This document shows positions 40,560 through 49,823 of a stretch of 64,000 nt of DNA, piece by piece. The notes under the pieces are model-generated. The model was not told the DNA's origin, searched no databases, and saw only the letters and a list, made by a program, of their open reading frames with translations. The stretch is from Spongiactinospora sp. TRM90649 (lineage in GTDB: Bacteria > Actinomycetota > Actinomycetes > Streptosporangiales > Streptosporangiaceae), in contig NZ_JARLTC010000047.1 in NCBI RefSeq assembly GCF_029382225.1, positions 1-64,000 of the forward strand, read 5' to 3'. Numbering within the stretch: position 1 is the first letter of the stretch; each line of letters starts with the position of its first letter. Position numbers and translations under genes: made by a program.

Positions 40560-41525
40560 TCAGGGGCGCGGCACCAGCAGCAGCTTGCCCGTGGTGCGGC
40601 GGGCCGCCAGGGCCTCGTGCGCCGAGGCGGCCTCGGCCAGCGGGTAGCGTTCGGAGACCTCGATCCGCAGCTCGCCAGAGGCCACCCAGCCGAACACGTC
40701 GCTCGCCCGCCACAGCAGTTCCTCGCGGGTGGCGGTGTAGTCGTTCAGGGTGGGCCGGGTGAGGAACAGCGAGCCCCCGTTGTGCAGGCGCATCGGATCG
40801 ACCGGCGGGACGGGACCGCTGGCCGCGCCGTACAGGGCCATCATGCCCCTGGGGCGCAGGCTGGCCAGGCTGTCGTCGAAGGTGGCCGCGCCGACGCCGT
40901 CGTAGACGACGTGCACGCCCGGGCCGGTGAGGTCGCGGACCGCGTCGGCGAACCCCTCGTAGCGCAGCACGGTGTCGGCCCCCGCCGCGCGGGCGATCTT
41001 CGCCTTCTCGTCGGTGGACACGGTGCCGATCACGTTGGCCCCGCGCAGCTTGGCCATCTGGGTGAGCAGCAGGCCCATCCCGCCCGCGGCCGCGTGGACC
41101 AGCACGTCGTCACCGGGCTTGACCTGGTGCACCGAGTGGGTGAGATAGTGCGCGGTCATGCCCTGCAACGGCACGGCCGCGGCCACGGTGAGGTCCAGCC
41201 CGTCGGGCACCGGCAGCGCCTGCGCGACCGGCACGGTCAGCAGTTCGGCGTAGCTGCCCAGCACGCCCGCCCAGGCCACCCGGTCACCGGGGGCGAACTC
41301 GGTGACGCCCTCGCCCGCCGCCAGCACGATCCCGGCCCCCTCGCGGCCGGGCACGAACGGCAGCGGCAGGGAGTACTGGCCGCTCCGCTGGTAGATGTCG
41401 ATGAAGTTCACCCCGGCGGCGGCCACCCGGACCAGGAGCCTGCCCGCGCCGGGCTCGGGGTCGGGGTGGTCGGTGTGCCGGAGCACTTCCGGCCCGCCGG
41501 TGGCGGAGATCACTATGGCTCGCAT
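40560..41525 (-). CDS. NADPH:quinone oxidoreductase (zeta-crystallin-like)
   Basis: This 321-residue MDR protein has MRAIVISATGGPEVLRHTDH, the GroES-like YSLPLPFVPGREGAGIV, Rossmann motif VLVHAAAGGMGLLLTQMAK (about residues 143-161) and the family DGVGAATFDDSLASLRPRG. It is close to the E. coli Qor group, which reduces quinones with NADPH. It is convergent with the PucR gene and followed upstream by a broken kinase. Confidence 0.94.
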   Translation of the reverse strand: MRAIVISATGGPEVLRHTDHPDPEPGAGRLLVRVAAAGVNFIDIYQRSGQYSLPLPFVPGREGAGIVLAAGEGVTEFAPGDRVAWAGVLGSYAELLTVPVAQALPVPDGLDLTVAAAVPLQGMTAHYLTHSVHQVKPGDDVLVHAAAGGMGLLLTQMAKLRGANVIGTVSTDEKAKIARAAGADTVLRYEGFADAVRDLTGPGVHVVYDGVGAATFDDSLASLRPRGMMALYGAASGPVPPVDPMRLHNGGSLFLTRPTLNDYTATREELLWRASDVFGWVASGELRIEVSERYPLAEAASAHEALAARRTTGKLLLVPRP

Positions 41526-41560
41526 CTCATGGCCTCCTCGATCTTCTCGACCGGTGGTGG

Positions 41561-41992
41561 TCAAGGGCTGTCGGTAGTGCTCTCGCTGTTCTGGCCGTTC
41601 TCGCCGTTCCCAGTGTCCCCGGCGGGCCAGCCGTCCATGGCGAAATTGTCGAACGACGCGCGGAGTGTCGCGGTGCCGTGCTCGCCGACCCGGGCGAGCA
41701 CGCCGCCCGCGCCGTCCCGGACCTTCCTGATCCGCGCCTGGCCGCCGGTTTCGACCGCGATCACCGCCGCCGTGCAGAACCTGCGGACCCGCCCGGCGGC
41801 GTCGGCCTCGCGGCGGAACCGCATCCGGAACTGCTCGTGCCTGCTGTACTCGGGATTGATCACCTTGACGGCCGCCTGCCGGCCCGTGGCGTCCTCGCCC
41901 AGGTACACGGTGCCCATCCCGCCGCGCCCGAGTCGCGCGGTCAGCCGGTACCGGCCGATCTGCGGTGGATCGTTCGGATCGAGGTCGTCCAC
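41561..41992 (-). pseudogene. Ser/Thr protein kinase with its catalytic core deleted
   Basis: The N-terminus IGRYRLTARLGRGGMGTVYL and RQAAVKVINPEYS is a standard Hanks-type kinase start with glycine loop and ATP lysine. After FRREADAAGRV the frame passes straight into a sequence like the C-terminal extracellular sensor of such kinases (KVRDGAGGVLARVGEHGTAT, then FDNFAMDGWP). The HRD and DFG motifs, the rest of the kinase and the membrane helix are gone. The deletion is in frame, giving a 143-residue product. Confidence 0.85.
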
Positions 41993-42078
41993 GCTGCCCC
42001 AACCAGTCTGTGATCGCGGTGTGACTGCAAATGAGGTGGATCAGCCTACCGATGTCTGACTTGCGTTCGGCAGCGTAA

Positions 42079-42090
42079 GAACATATGTTC
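42079..42090. promoter_or_regulatory. SOS box (LexA-binding site) upstream of DUF6504-dnaE2
   Basis: GAACATATGTTC is a perfect palindrome flanked on the right by GA, very close to the actinobacterial LexA consensus CGAAC-N4-GTTCG. It lies 70 bases before the DUF6504 start. This predicts DNA-damage induction of the error-prone polymerase unit. Confidence 0.85.
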
Positions 42091-42160
42091 GAGATAGCAC
42101 CCGCCTTCCCCCGGGTGGCTCACGAGGAAGCAGCCGGAGCCACAAGGGAGAGCAAGCGCC

Positions 42161-42427
42161 TTGAGCAGACTCTACGGCGACCCTATCGAGGTGTGGACCC
42201 GCGAAGGGGAACCGAGCCAGTTCGTCTGGCGAGACCGCCTCTACGTCGTCCGCCGGGTCCTCGACCACTGGGTGGTCGCCCGCGAGTGGTGGAAGACCTC
42301 CGAGAGCGACCCCGGCGAACGCCGGTTCTGGCGGGTCGAGGCGGGGTCGGGAGACCAGGCGGGCACCTACGAGCTGCGCTACGACACCGCCGCCGACGGC
42401 TGGCTGCTGATCAGGGCGTGGGACTGA
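42161..42427 (+). CDS. DUF6504 protein upstream of dnaE2
   Basis: This 88-residue protein (MSRLYGDPIEVWTREGEPSQ, then FVWRDRLYVVRRVLDHWVVA, and ending LLIRAWD) matches small proteins encoded with actinobacterial error-prone polymerase genes. Its TTG start at 42161 has AAGGGAGAG upstream. The stop overlaps the dnaE2 ATG by one base (TGATG). The function is unknown; operon position suggests a mutasome accessory. Confidence 0.88.
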   Translation: MSRLYGDPIEVWTREGEPSQFVWRDRLYVVRRVLDHWVVAREWWKTSESDPGERRFWRVEAGSGDQAGTYELRYDTAADGWLLIRAWD

Positions 42428-45400
42428 TGTTCGCCCACCTGCACGTGGCCTCCGCCTACTCGCTGCGCTACGGCACCGCCTTTCCCCGGGCGCTGGTCCG
42501 GCGGGCAGCCGAGACGGGCATGGACATCCTGGCGCTGACCGACCGCGACGGCCTGTACGGCGCGATCAAGCACGCCCAGGCGTGCCTGGCCGCGAACGTC
42601 CATCCCGTCATCGGCGCGGACCTCTCCCTCGCCGGCGAGGCGGGAGGCCGCCGGGAGTCCGGCCCGAGGGTCACCGTCCTGGCGCTCTCCGGCGGCTGGG
42701 GACGGTTGTGCCGGCTGGTCACCGCCGCCCACTACGCGGGCGAGCGCGGCGAGCCCGAGGTGGACCGCGAGACGGTCGGGGCGCACGCCGACGGCCTGGT
42801 GGTGATGCTCGGCCCCGCCTCCGACGTGGGCCGCGCGGTGGCCGCCCGCCGCGACGACCTGGCCGCGGAACTGCTGCGCCGCTGGCGCGCGGTGGCCCCC
42901 GACCTGGTGATCGAGGTGGTCGACCAGTACGGCTACCGCGAGGCGAACACCGCCGCCCGGATGCTCGGCCTGGCCGACTCGGCGGGCGTGCCCGTCGTGC
43001 TCAGCAACGCCGTGCGCCACCTCGACCCCGCCGACTACCAGGTCGGCGACGTCCTCGACGCGGCACGCCAGCTCGTTCCCCTGCACCCCCGCCACCTCCC
43101 GCACTCCGCCTCCCACGCCTACCTCAAGAGCCCAGAGGAGATGGCCCACGTCGCCGCCCGGATCTGCGGCGGCGACGGCGAGCGGGCCGCCCGCCTGCTG
43201 GCGGTCACCCGCCAGGTCGCCGAGCGGTGCGTCCTGGACCCGATGGACCTGCTGGTGCTGGAGAGCGACGAACCCGACCTGCACCTGCCCGAGATCGGCA
43301 GAGACCCGGTGCCGCTGCTGCGCAACCGCTGCGCCGACGGCCTGCGACTGCGCGGCCTGGACCGTTCCAGGGCGGCCAGGCGCAGGCTCGCCGACGAGCT
43401 CGACATCATCGAGCGCAAGCGGCTGTCCGGCTACTTCATCGCGGTCGCCGGGATCACCGACATGATCCGCGGCATGGGCGTGCGCTGCGCGATCCGCGGC
43501 TCCGGCGCGGGCAGCCTGGTCAACTACCTGATCGGGATCGGCGAGGTCGATCCGATCGAGCACAACCTGCTCATGGAGCGCTTCCTGTCCGAGGGCAGGG
43601 TCGGGCTCCCCGACATCGACGTGGACGTGGAGTCCGCCCGCCGTCTCGACTGCTACCGGGCCATCTACGAGCGGTACGGCGAGGCGCGGGTCGCCTGTGT
43701 GTCGATGATGGAGACCTACCGCGCCCGCAGCGCGATCAGAGACGTGGGCGGGGCCATGGGCCTGCCGCCGCACGAGATCGACGTGATCGCCAAGGCGTTC
43801 CCGCACGTGCGGGCCAGGCAGATCCGCGCCGCCCTGTCCGACCTGCCGGAGCTGCGCGACAGCGGGCTGAACGACCGGGCCCTGGCCACCGTGTTCCGGC
43901 TCGCGGAGAAGCTCGACGGGCTGCCCAGGCACATCGCCCTGCACCCGTGCGGGGTGCTGGTCGGCAACGCCGGGCTGCGCGACCGCACGCCGGTCGAGCG
44001 GAGCCTGCTGGAATTCCCGATGTCGCAGTTCGACAAGGACGACGTGGAGGAGGCGGGGATGCTCAAGCTCGACGTGCTGGGCGTCCGGATGCAGTCCGCC
44101 ATGGCGTACACGCTGTCGGAGGTCGAGCGGGTGGACGGCGCCGAGGTCGCGCTCGACGCCGTCCCGCACGACGACACCGGCACCTACGACCTGATCGCCA
44201 CCGGCCGCACCATCGGCTGCTTCCAGATCGAGTCGCCCGGCCAGCGCGAACTGGTGGCCAAGCTGGTGCCCCGCACCATGCACGACCTGATCGTGGACAT
44301 CTCGCTGTTCCGGCCGGGGCCGGTCAACTCCGACATGGTCACCCCCTACCTGGAGACCAGGCACGGCTGGAGGCCGGTCGCCTACCCCCACGACGACCTG
44401 CGCCCGGCGCTCGCCGAGACCAACGGCGTGGTCATCTTCCACGAGCAGATCCTGCTGATCGTGGACGTCATGACCGGCTGCGGGCTGTCCATGGCGGAGA
44501 AGATCCGCCGCACCCTCGACACCCCCGAGGGACGCGCCAGGGTCCAGGTGTGGTGGGAGCTGAACGTGCGGCCCGAGTACTCCAGGGAGACCGTCGAGCG
44601 GGCCTGGCAGGTGCTCGACGCGTTCGGCGCCTTCGGGTTCTGCAAGGCGCACGCGGCGGCGTTCGCGCTGCCCACCTACCAGTCGGCCTGGCTCAAGCGG
44701 CACCACACGGCCGCCTTCTTCGCCGGGGTCCTCACCCACGAGCCCGGGATGTACCCGCAGCGGGTCATCCTGGACGAGGCCCGTCAGTGCGGGGTCGCGG
44801 TGCTGCCGCTCGACGTCAACCGCTCGGGGAAGGACTGGCTGGTCGAGCGGGTCGGCCCCCGCTCCGACGCGTCTCCGCCGCCCCCGCCCCCGCCCCCGCC
44901 GCCGCCCGGCGCGGACGGCCCGGCGCGGATCCGCGTCCGCCCGGACGGCCTCACGCCGCCCGCGCGCAAGGTCCCCGAGCCCGCGTGGGTCGGCGAGATG
45001 GGCCGCGGGTACGGCCTGCGGGTGCCCTTCTCGGCGGTCAAGGGGGTCAGCGACGCCGAGGTTACCCGGATCGTCGCCGGCCAGCCGTACACCTCGCTGG
45101 CCGACTTCTGGGACCGCGCCCGCCCCTCACGGCCGATCGCGGAGCGGATCGTCCAGGTCGGCGGCCTGGACGCGGTCCACGCCCTGCGCCCTGGCGGCCC
45201 CAGGTGGCGGCCGGGCGAGCTGACCAGGCGCGACCTGATCGCCCAGGTCGGCGTGCTCGAACGCGCCCCCGTCCCGGGCCTGACGGTGGGCGCGGGCACC
45301 GTGCAGCTCCCGCTGGGGTTCACCGAGCACATCGTGCCGGGGGAGCTGCCGGAGATGACCGAGAGCGAGATGGTCGAGGCGGAGCTGGAGATCCTCGGCA

Positions 45401-45975
45401 TGGACGTCAGCCGTCACGTGATCAGCTTCCACGACGAACTGCTCGACGCGATCGGGGTGGTCAGGTCGGCGGAGCTGCTCTCCCTGCGCAACGGCGCGGA
45501 GGTGCTGGTCGCCGGGGTCAAGGTGGCCACGCAGACCCCGGCGGTGCGGTCGGGGCAGCGGGTCATCTTCACCACGCTGGACGACTCGACCGGGCCGGTC
45601 GACCTGACGCTGTTCGAGTCGGTGCAGGGGCACTGCGCGGCGACCGTCTTCGGGTCGTGGCTGCTGGTCGCCCGGGGCGTGGTCCGGCGGACCGGGCCGA
45701 GGGCGGTGTCGCTGCGCGCGCTGGACTGCTGGAACCTGCTCGACCTGGACCGGGTGTGGAGGGAGGAGGGGCTCGCGGGCGTGCGGGCGCTGCTCTCGTC
45801 CGCCCCGGCGGGGGCGGGAGGCGTCGGCGGGCGCCGGATCGAGTACGCCAACGGCTTCCGGCTCTCGCCGTACGCGGACATCGGGCCCGCGCCCGGGGTC
45901 AAGGAGCCGCCGCGCCGCCTGTGGCACGCCAGCGGCGGCAGCTCCGGCCCCGACCCGACCCGGCGGAGCGCCTAG
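42427..45975 (+). CDS. dnaE2: Error-prone DNA polymerase III alpha subunit DnaE2 (ImuC)
   Basis: The protein has 1182 residues. The N-terminal PHP domain (MFAHLHVASAYSLRYGTAFP, ALTDRDGLYGAIKHA) is followed by the polymerase core with PDIDVDVES and GSGAGSLVNYLIGIGEVDP. The helix-hairpin-helix and OB-fold tail (VLVAGVKVATQTPAVRSGQR, TLDDSTGPVDLTLF) are also present. DnaE2 performs damage-induced mutagenic synthesis. A run of eleven prolines near residue 818 expands a loop not usual in the family. An SOS box upstream fits damage control. Its usual partners imuA' and imuB are not next to it. Confidence 0.94.
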   Translation: MFAHLHVASAYSLRYGTAFPRALVRRAAETGMDILALTDRDGLYGAIKHAQACLAANVHPVIGADLSLAGEAGGRRESGPRVTVLALSGGWGRLCRLVTAAHYAGERGEPEVDRETVGAHADGLVVMLGPASDVGRAVAARRDDLAAELLRRWRAVAPDLVIEVVDQYGYREANTAARMLGLADSAGVPVVLSNAVRHLDPADYQVGDVLDAARQLVPLHPRHLPHSASHAYLKSPEEMAHVAARICGGDGERAARLLAVTRQVAERCVLDPMDLLVLESDEPDLHLPEIGRDPVPLLRNRCADGLRLRGLDRSRAARRRLADELDIIERKRLSGYFIAVAGITDMIRGMGVRCAIRGSGAGSLVNYLIGIGEVDPIEHNLLMERFLSEGRVGLPDIDVDVESARRLDCYRAIYERYGEARVACVSMMETYRARSAIRDVGGAMGLPPHEIDVIAKAFPHVRARQIRAALSDLPELRDSGLNDRALATVFRLAEKLDGLPRHIALHPCGVLVGNAGLRDRTPVERSLLEFPMSQFDKDDVEEAGMLKLDVLGVRMQSAMAYTLSEVERVDGAEVALDAVPHDDTGTYDLIATGRTIGCFQIESPGQRELVAKLVPRTMHDLIVDISLFRPGPVNSDMVTPYLETRHGWRPVAYPHDDLRPALAETNGVVIFHEQILLIVDVMTGCGLSMAEKIRRTLDTPEGRARVQVWWELNVRPEYSRETVERAWQVLDAFGAFGFCKAHAAAFALPTYQSAWLKRHHTAAFFAGVLTHEPGMYPQRVILDEARQCGVAVLPLDVNRSGKDWLVERVGPRSDASPPPPPPPPPPPGADGPARIRVRPDGLTPPARKVPEPAWVGEMGRGYGLRVPFSAVKGVSDAEVTRIVAGQPYTSLADFWDRARPSRPIAERIVQVGGLDAVHALRPGGPRWRPGELTRRDLIAQVGVLERAPVPGLTVGAGTVQLPLGFTEHIVPGELPEMTESEMVEAELEILGMDVSRHVISFHDELLDAIGVVRSAELLSLRNGAEVLVAGVKVATQTPAVRSGQRVIFTTLDDSTGPVDLTLFESVQGHCAATVFGSWLLVARGVVRRTGPRAVSLRALDCWNLLDLDRVWREEGLAGVRALLSSAPAGAGGVGGRRIEYANGFRLSPYADIGPAPGVKEPPRRLWHASGGSSGPDPTRRSA

Positions 45976-46724
45976 TCTCCGGCGGGGCGCGCCCGGAAGG
46001 CCACCGGCTGCGGCGAGCGCCCGCCGTTCAGCGGCCGGAGCCTGATCACGCGCCCCATGGTGGCCCGGTCCTCGCCGTGCGCGGCCCGGCGGCGGCGGGG
46101 GCGCGGGCGGAACCTCGCCGCCTGGAGCCTGCTGACCTCGCGCACCGTGGCCGCGCACAGCAGCGCGGCCAGCGTGAACGCGGCGAAGTGGGCGAAGCCG
46201 ATGCCGGTCAGGCCGGGCAGCCCGGCGAACCCGGAGGCGGTGACGGCCAGCGCGCCCAGCCAGGAGGCCCACCACGCGGCCAGCAGGATCAGCCAGCGGC
46301 GGCGCCCCGTCGCCGGCCGCCGCGCGCCGCGCCGGGCGTTTCGCCAGACGCGGTCCACGAGCAGCGGCGGGACGGCCAGGTTGAGCACCGGCACCAGCCA
46401 GCTCACCAGCACCCCGCCCGCCCGGCGGGCGCCGGGCGAACTCGCCCGCATGGCGCGGACCAGCCAGGTCAGGTAGGCGCAGGCGGCGGCGAGCGCGGTG
46501 GCGCCCACCGCGAGCACGAGCACCGCGAAGACCGTGACCGCGCCCACGAGGGCCTGCCGGCCCGGGGAGTCGGCCCCGGCGTCGAGCAGGGCGAGCTGCC
46601 GGGACAGCCGCTCGCCGCGGATCGCCTCGAAGGCCACCAGAGCGGCCAGTGCGACGACATGGGCCAAAAGCGCGGTGTAGACGGCCAGGGCCGCCCTTTG
46701 CGGTGGTGAGGTGGCGACGCGCAT
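45972..46724 (-). CDS. DUF4328-type membrane protein
   Basis: This 250-residue protein has five hydrophobic segments. The central motif SWLVPVLNLAVPPLLVDRVWRNA (about residues 108-130) is the signature of DUF4328 proteins. The C-terminal 45 residues are Arg-rich and cytoplasmic. It converges with dnaE2, the two stops overlapping by 4 bases (CTAG). Function unknown. Confidence 0.82.
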   Translation of the reverse strand: MRVATSPPQRAALAVYTALLAHVVALAALVAFEAIRGERLSRQLALLDAGADSPGRQALVGAVTVFAVLVLAVGATALAAACAYLTWLVRAMRASSPGARRAGGVLVSWLVPVLNLAVPPLLVDRVWRNARRGARRPATGRRRWLILLAAWWASWLGALAVTASGFAGLPGLTGIGFAHFAAFTLAALLCAATVREVSRLQAARFRPRPRRRRAAHGEDRATMGRVIRLRPLNGGRSPQPVAFRARPAGD

Positions 46725-46831
46725 GGATCTCTCCCCCCGGCATGCGCTGAAGGACCTTGTCTTTCTTCTATCCCGTCCGTCACCTCGCTAATCCGCGCCG
46801 GGGGGCGGCGCGTGCGAGTGGCCCCTTCCGG

Positions 46832-47482
46832 TCAGCCCACGACGCCGGACTCCCAGGCCCAGGCCGCGACCTCCACCCGGTTCCGCACGCCCAGCTTGCT
46901 CTGGATGCTGGCCATGTGGGTCTTGACCGTGGACAGCGACACGAACAGCTCGGCGCCCACCTCGTGGTTGGTGCGGCCCCTGGCGACCAGGCGCACGACG
47001 TCGAGCTCCCGCTCGGTCAGCGGCTCGTGGGCGGGCCGTCCGGCGTTGCGGACCGGCCGGGAGAGGTGTTCGAGCAGCCGCACCGTGATCGACGGCGACA
47101 CCAGCGCGTCGCCCACGGCCGCCGCCCGGACCGCCTCGATCAGCAGCGCCGGGCCGCTGTCCTTGAGCAGGAACCCGCAGGCCCCCGAGCGGAGCGCGCC
47201 GTAGACGTACTCGTCGAGGTCGAACGTGGTGACGATGACCACGCGGATCGGGTTCTCCACCCCGGGACCGGCCAGCAGCCTGGTGACCTCCAGGCCGTCG
47301 AGGCGGGGCATCCGGATGTCGAGCAGGCACACGTCGGGGCGCAGCCGCCGCGCGTGCTCCACCGCCTCGGCCCCGTCGGCCACGGCGGCGACCACCTCCA
47401 AGTCCGGCTGGGCGTCCAGGATCATCTGGAAGCCGGTTCGTACCAGCGCCTGGTCGTCGGCGATCAGCACCCGTGTCGTCAC
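46832..47482 (-). CDS. NarL-family response regulator (orphan)
   Basis: This 216-residue regulator has the complete receiver domain (RVLIADDQALVRTGFQMILD; Asp in VCLLDIRMPRLDG; Thr in VIVTTFDLDEYV; Lys in CGFLLKDSG). A LuxR helix-turn-helix contains LTERELDVVRLVARGRTNHE and VSLSTVKTHMASIQSKL. GTG 47482 is the preferred start; the longer form from 47539 adds 19 unlikely residues. No sensor kinase gene is adjacent, so its partner lies elsewhere. Confidence 0.92.
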   Translation of the reverse strand: MTTRVLIADDQALVRTGFQMILDAQPDLEVVAAVADGAEAVEHARRLRPDVCLLDIRMPRLDGLEVTRLLAGPGVENPIRVVIVTTFDLDEYVYGALRSGACGFLLKDSGPALLIEAVRAAAVGDALVSPSITVRLLEHLSRPVRNAGRPAHEPLTERELDVVRLVARGRTNHEVGAELFVSLSTVKTHMASIQSKLGVRNRVEVAAWAWESGVVG

Positions 47483-47587
47483 CGGACAATTGTGCTGGAC
47501 GCGGGAGACCGGCCGCACATCGCCGCTCTCATCGGTCATTCCGGGCGACCGCGTGTCGGTACGGGCTGAGCTGGGAAATCTATACCT

Positions 47588-49027
47588 GTGAAGAAGATCG
47601 TCGGATGGCTCTTGTGCGCCGGTGCACTGCTACTCGCCGGAGCCGCTCCAATGCGCAGCGTGCCCGCTGACGCCGGAGCCAAGCCGCGGCCCAACATCAT
47701 CCTGGTGGTGGCCGACGACCTGGAGGCGAGCGACCTGAGCGCCTTCCCCAACATCTACAGCCAGCTCGTGCGCCAGGGCACGGCCTTCGAGCGCTACTTC
47801 GTGACCGACTCCTGGTGTTGCCCGTCGCGGGCCTCGATCCTGCGCTCGCAGTACGTGCACAGCCACGGTGTCTACACCAACACCGCGCCCGAGGGCGGCT
47901 TCGGCAGGTTCCACGCCTCCGGGCTGGAGAGCTCCACGATCGGCACCTGGCTGAAGGCCGCCGGATACCGCACCGCGCTGATGGGGAAGTACCTCAACCA
48001 CTATCCCGGCCGCGCCGTGCCGCCGACCTACGTGCCGCCCGGCTGGGACGAGTGGCACGTGCCGGTCCGGCGGCTCTACGCCGAGTACGGCTACACGCTC
48101 AACGAGAACGGCACGCTGCGCGCCTACGGCCACGAGGCCGCCGACTACTTGTCCGACGTGCTCGCCGCCAAGGCCGCGGCGTTCGTGTCGGATCCCCGCC
48201 AGCCGTTCTTCCTCTACCTGGCCCCGATCGGGCCGCACCAGCCCGCCAACCCGGCGCCCCGGCACGCCGACGCCTTCGCGGACGCGCAGGCGCCACGCCC
48301 GCCCAGCTTCGACCAGGCGAACGTGGAGGCCGAGCCGGAGTGGCTGCGCGCGGTGCCCAGGCTCCGCGACGGCCAGGTGGCCAGGATCGACGAGAGGTAC
48401 CGCACCAGGATGCGGTCCATGCTGGGCGTGGACGACCTGGTGGGCACGGTGGTGGGGGCGCTCGGCCGGTCGGGACGGCTGGCCGACACCTACCTGTTCT
48501 TCACCTCGGACAACGGCTTCCACCTCGGCACGCACCGGCTGGCGCTGGGCAAGACCACCCCGTTCGAGGAGAGCATCCGGGTGCCACTGGTGGCGCGCGG
48601 GCCGGGCATCGCGGCCGGGCGGACGGTCACCGCGATGGCCGCCACGGTCGATCTCGGGCCGACGTTCGCCGAACTGGCGGGCACCCGCGCGCCCGACTTC
48701 GCGGAGGGCCGCTCGCTGGTGCCGGTGCTGACCGGCGGGACGCCGTCGCAGTGGCGCAAGAACGTGCTCGTGGAGTTCTATCGGCCGCCGGGCTGGACGC
48801 CGGTGCCGGGGGAGGCGCCGCCGTACCGGGCACTGCGCACGGCCGACCACACCTACGTGGAGTACGCGCGCGGCGAGCGGCAGCTCTACGACCTGACCGC
48901 CGACCCCTACCAGTTGGACAACGTGGTGGGCCGCACGCCCGCCGAAGTGGTCGACCGGCTGGCGCGGACCCTGCACGAGATGGCGGTCTGCTCGGGGGCT
49001 TCGTGCCGGGTCGCCGACACCCGGTAG
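47588..49027 (+). CDS. Secreted sulfatase
   Basis: This 479-residue protein starts with a signal peptide (KKIVGWLLCAGALLLAGAAP) and sulfatase fold PNIILVVADDLEASDLSAF with metal Asp pair. The C-x-S-R motif DSWCCPSRASILRSQY (about residues 75-90) has its Cys converted to formylglycine in active enzymes. The later part has FTSDNGFHLGTHRLALGKTT and a Cys pair near the end. The natural substrate is unknown. It needs a formylglycine-generating enzyme, not seen in this window. Confidence 0.93.
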   Translation: MKKIVGWLLCAGALLLAGAAPMRSVPADAGAKPRPNIILVVADDLEASDLSAFPNIYSQLVRQGTAFERYFVTDSWCCPSRASILRSQYVHSHGVYTNTAPEGGFGRFHASGLESSTIGTWLKAAGYRTALMGKYLNHYPGRAVPPTYVPPGWDEWHVPVRRLYAEYGYTLNENGTLRAYGHEAADYLSDVLAAKAAAFVSDPRQPFFLYLAPIGPHQPANPAPRHADAFADAQAPRPPSFDQANVEAEPEWLRAVPRLRDGQVARIDERYRTRMRSMLGVDDLVGTVVGALGRSGRLADTYLFFTSDNGFHLGTHRLALGKTTPFEESIRVPLVARGPGIAAGRTVTAMAATVDLGPTFAELAGTRAPDFAEGRSLVPVLTGGTPSQWRKNVLVEFYRPPGWTPVPGEAPPYRALRTADHTYVEYARGERQLYDLTADPYQLDNVVGRTPAEVVDRLARTLHEMAVCSGASCRVADTR

Positions 49028-49059
49028 AGGGGCCGCTGGATCTGGGGCTGGATCTGCGG

Positions 49060-49773
49060 CTAGGTCTGGGGATAGGTGCGGGCGAGGTGCCCGGCGACCG
49101 CCGCGCGGGCCGCCTCGCCGTCGCCCTCGGCGATCGCCCGGTAGATCTCCCGATGGTCGGCCATCAGGCCGCCGGTGCCGCCGAGCCGCTCGACCGCCTC
49201 CACCGCGAACCCGGTGGCGGCGGCGCGCAGCGCGCGCATCGTGGCCGACATGAGCCGGTTGCCGGACAACCCGGCGACGGCCAGGTGGAACGCGGTGTCG
49301 TGGGTGACGAACTCCTCGACCGAGCCGGCGGCCTCCATGCCCGCCAGCGCGTCGCGCAGCCCGGAGAGGTCGCCGGGGGCCGCACGGCCCGCGCCGTGCG
49401 CGGCGGCCCACTGCTCGATCATAGAGCGGGTCTCGACGACCTCGCGCAGGGACAGCCCGGCCAGGCCCAGGTGCAGCCGCAGCAGGTCGGCCAGCGCGAT
49501 CTCCGGCCGGGAGACCAGCACCGCCCCGGCGTCGGGCCCGCTGCCGGTCTGGGCGGACACCACGCCGAGGGTCGAGAGGACGCGCATCGCCTCGCGGATC
49601 GAGGAGCGGCCGACGCCGAGCTGCTCGGCCAGCCGGCGCTCGCCGGGCAGGCGGTCTCCGGCGGTGAGGCCCTCCTCGGCGATGCGCGTCTCGATCGCGG
49701 CGAGCACGTCTTCGAAGGCGCGGGTGCGGCGGATCGGGCGCCACCCGCCGGTGAGGTCGTCTTGTGTCCCCAT
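49060..49773 (-). CDS. FadR/LldR-type GntR regulator (FCD domain)
   Basis: This 237-residue protein has a GntR winged helix (about 20-75: LPGERRLAEQLGVGRSSIRE, AMRVLSTLGVVSAQTG). The C-terminal FCD helical domain has EFVTHDTAFHLAVAGLSGN, with the metal/ligand Asp and His pattern. Directly upstream are two TGGTCAGACCA palindromes shared with the lutABC promoter. This is the usual lactate-responsive repressor arrangement, so it is probably the LutR/LldR-equivalent. Confidence 0.92.
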   Translation of the reverse strand: MGTQDDLTGGWRPIRRTRAFEDVLAAIETRIAEEGLTAGDRLPGERRLAEQLGVGRSSIREAMRVLSTLGVVSAQTGSGPDAGAVLVSRPEIALADLLRLHLGLAGLSLREVVETRSMIEQWAAAHGAGRAAPGDLSGLRDALAGMEAAGSVEEFVTHDTAFHLAVAGLSGNRLMSATMRALRAAATGFAVEAVERLGGTGGLMADHREIYRAIAEGDGEAARAAVAGHLARTYPQT

Positions 49774-49774
49774 G

Positions 49775-49801
49775 TGGTCAGACCATACTGTGGTCAGACC
49801 A
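49775..49801. promoter_or_regulatory. Duplicated FCD-GntR operator
   Basis: TGGTCAGACCA occurs at 49775-49785 and 49791-49801, exactly 16 bases apart, between the regulator start and lutA. Each is a perfect TGGT-N3-ACCA palindrome, the standard FadR/LldR-family site. Confidence 0.88.
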
Positions 49802-49823
49802 CAAGCGAAAGGTGGGGTACGCG

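Noticed and set aside
42379..44739. 786-residue minus-strand frame opposite dnaE2
   Set aside because: Antisense shadow of the polymerase gene, with repeated His/Val/Gly/Asp composition and no family motif.
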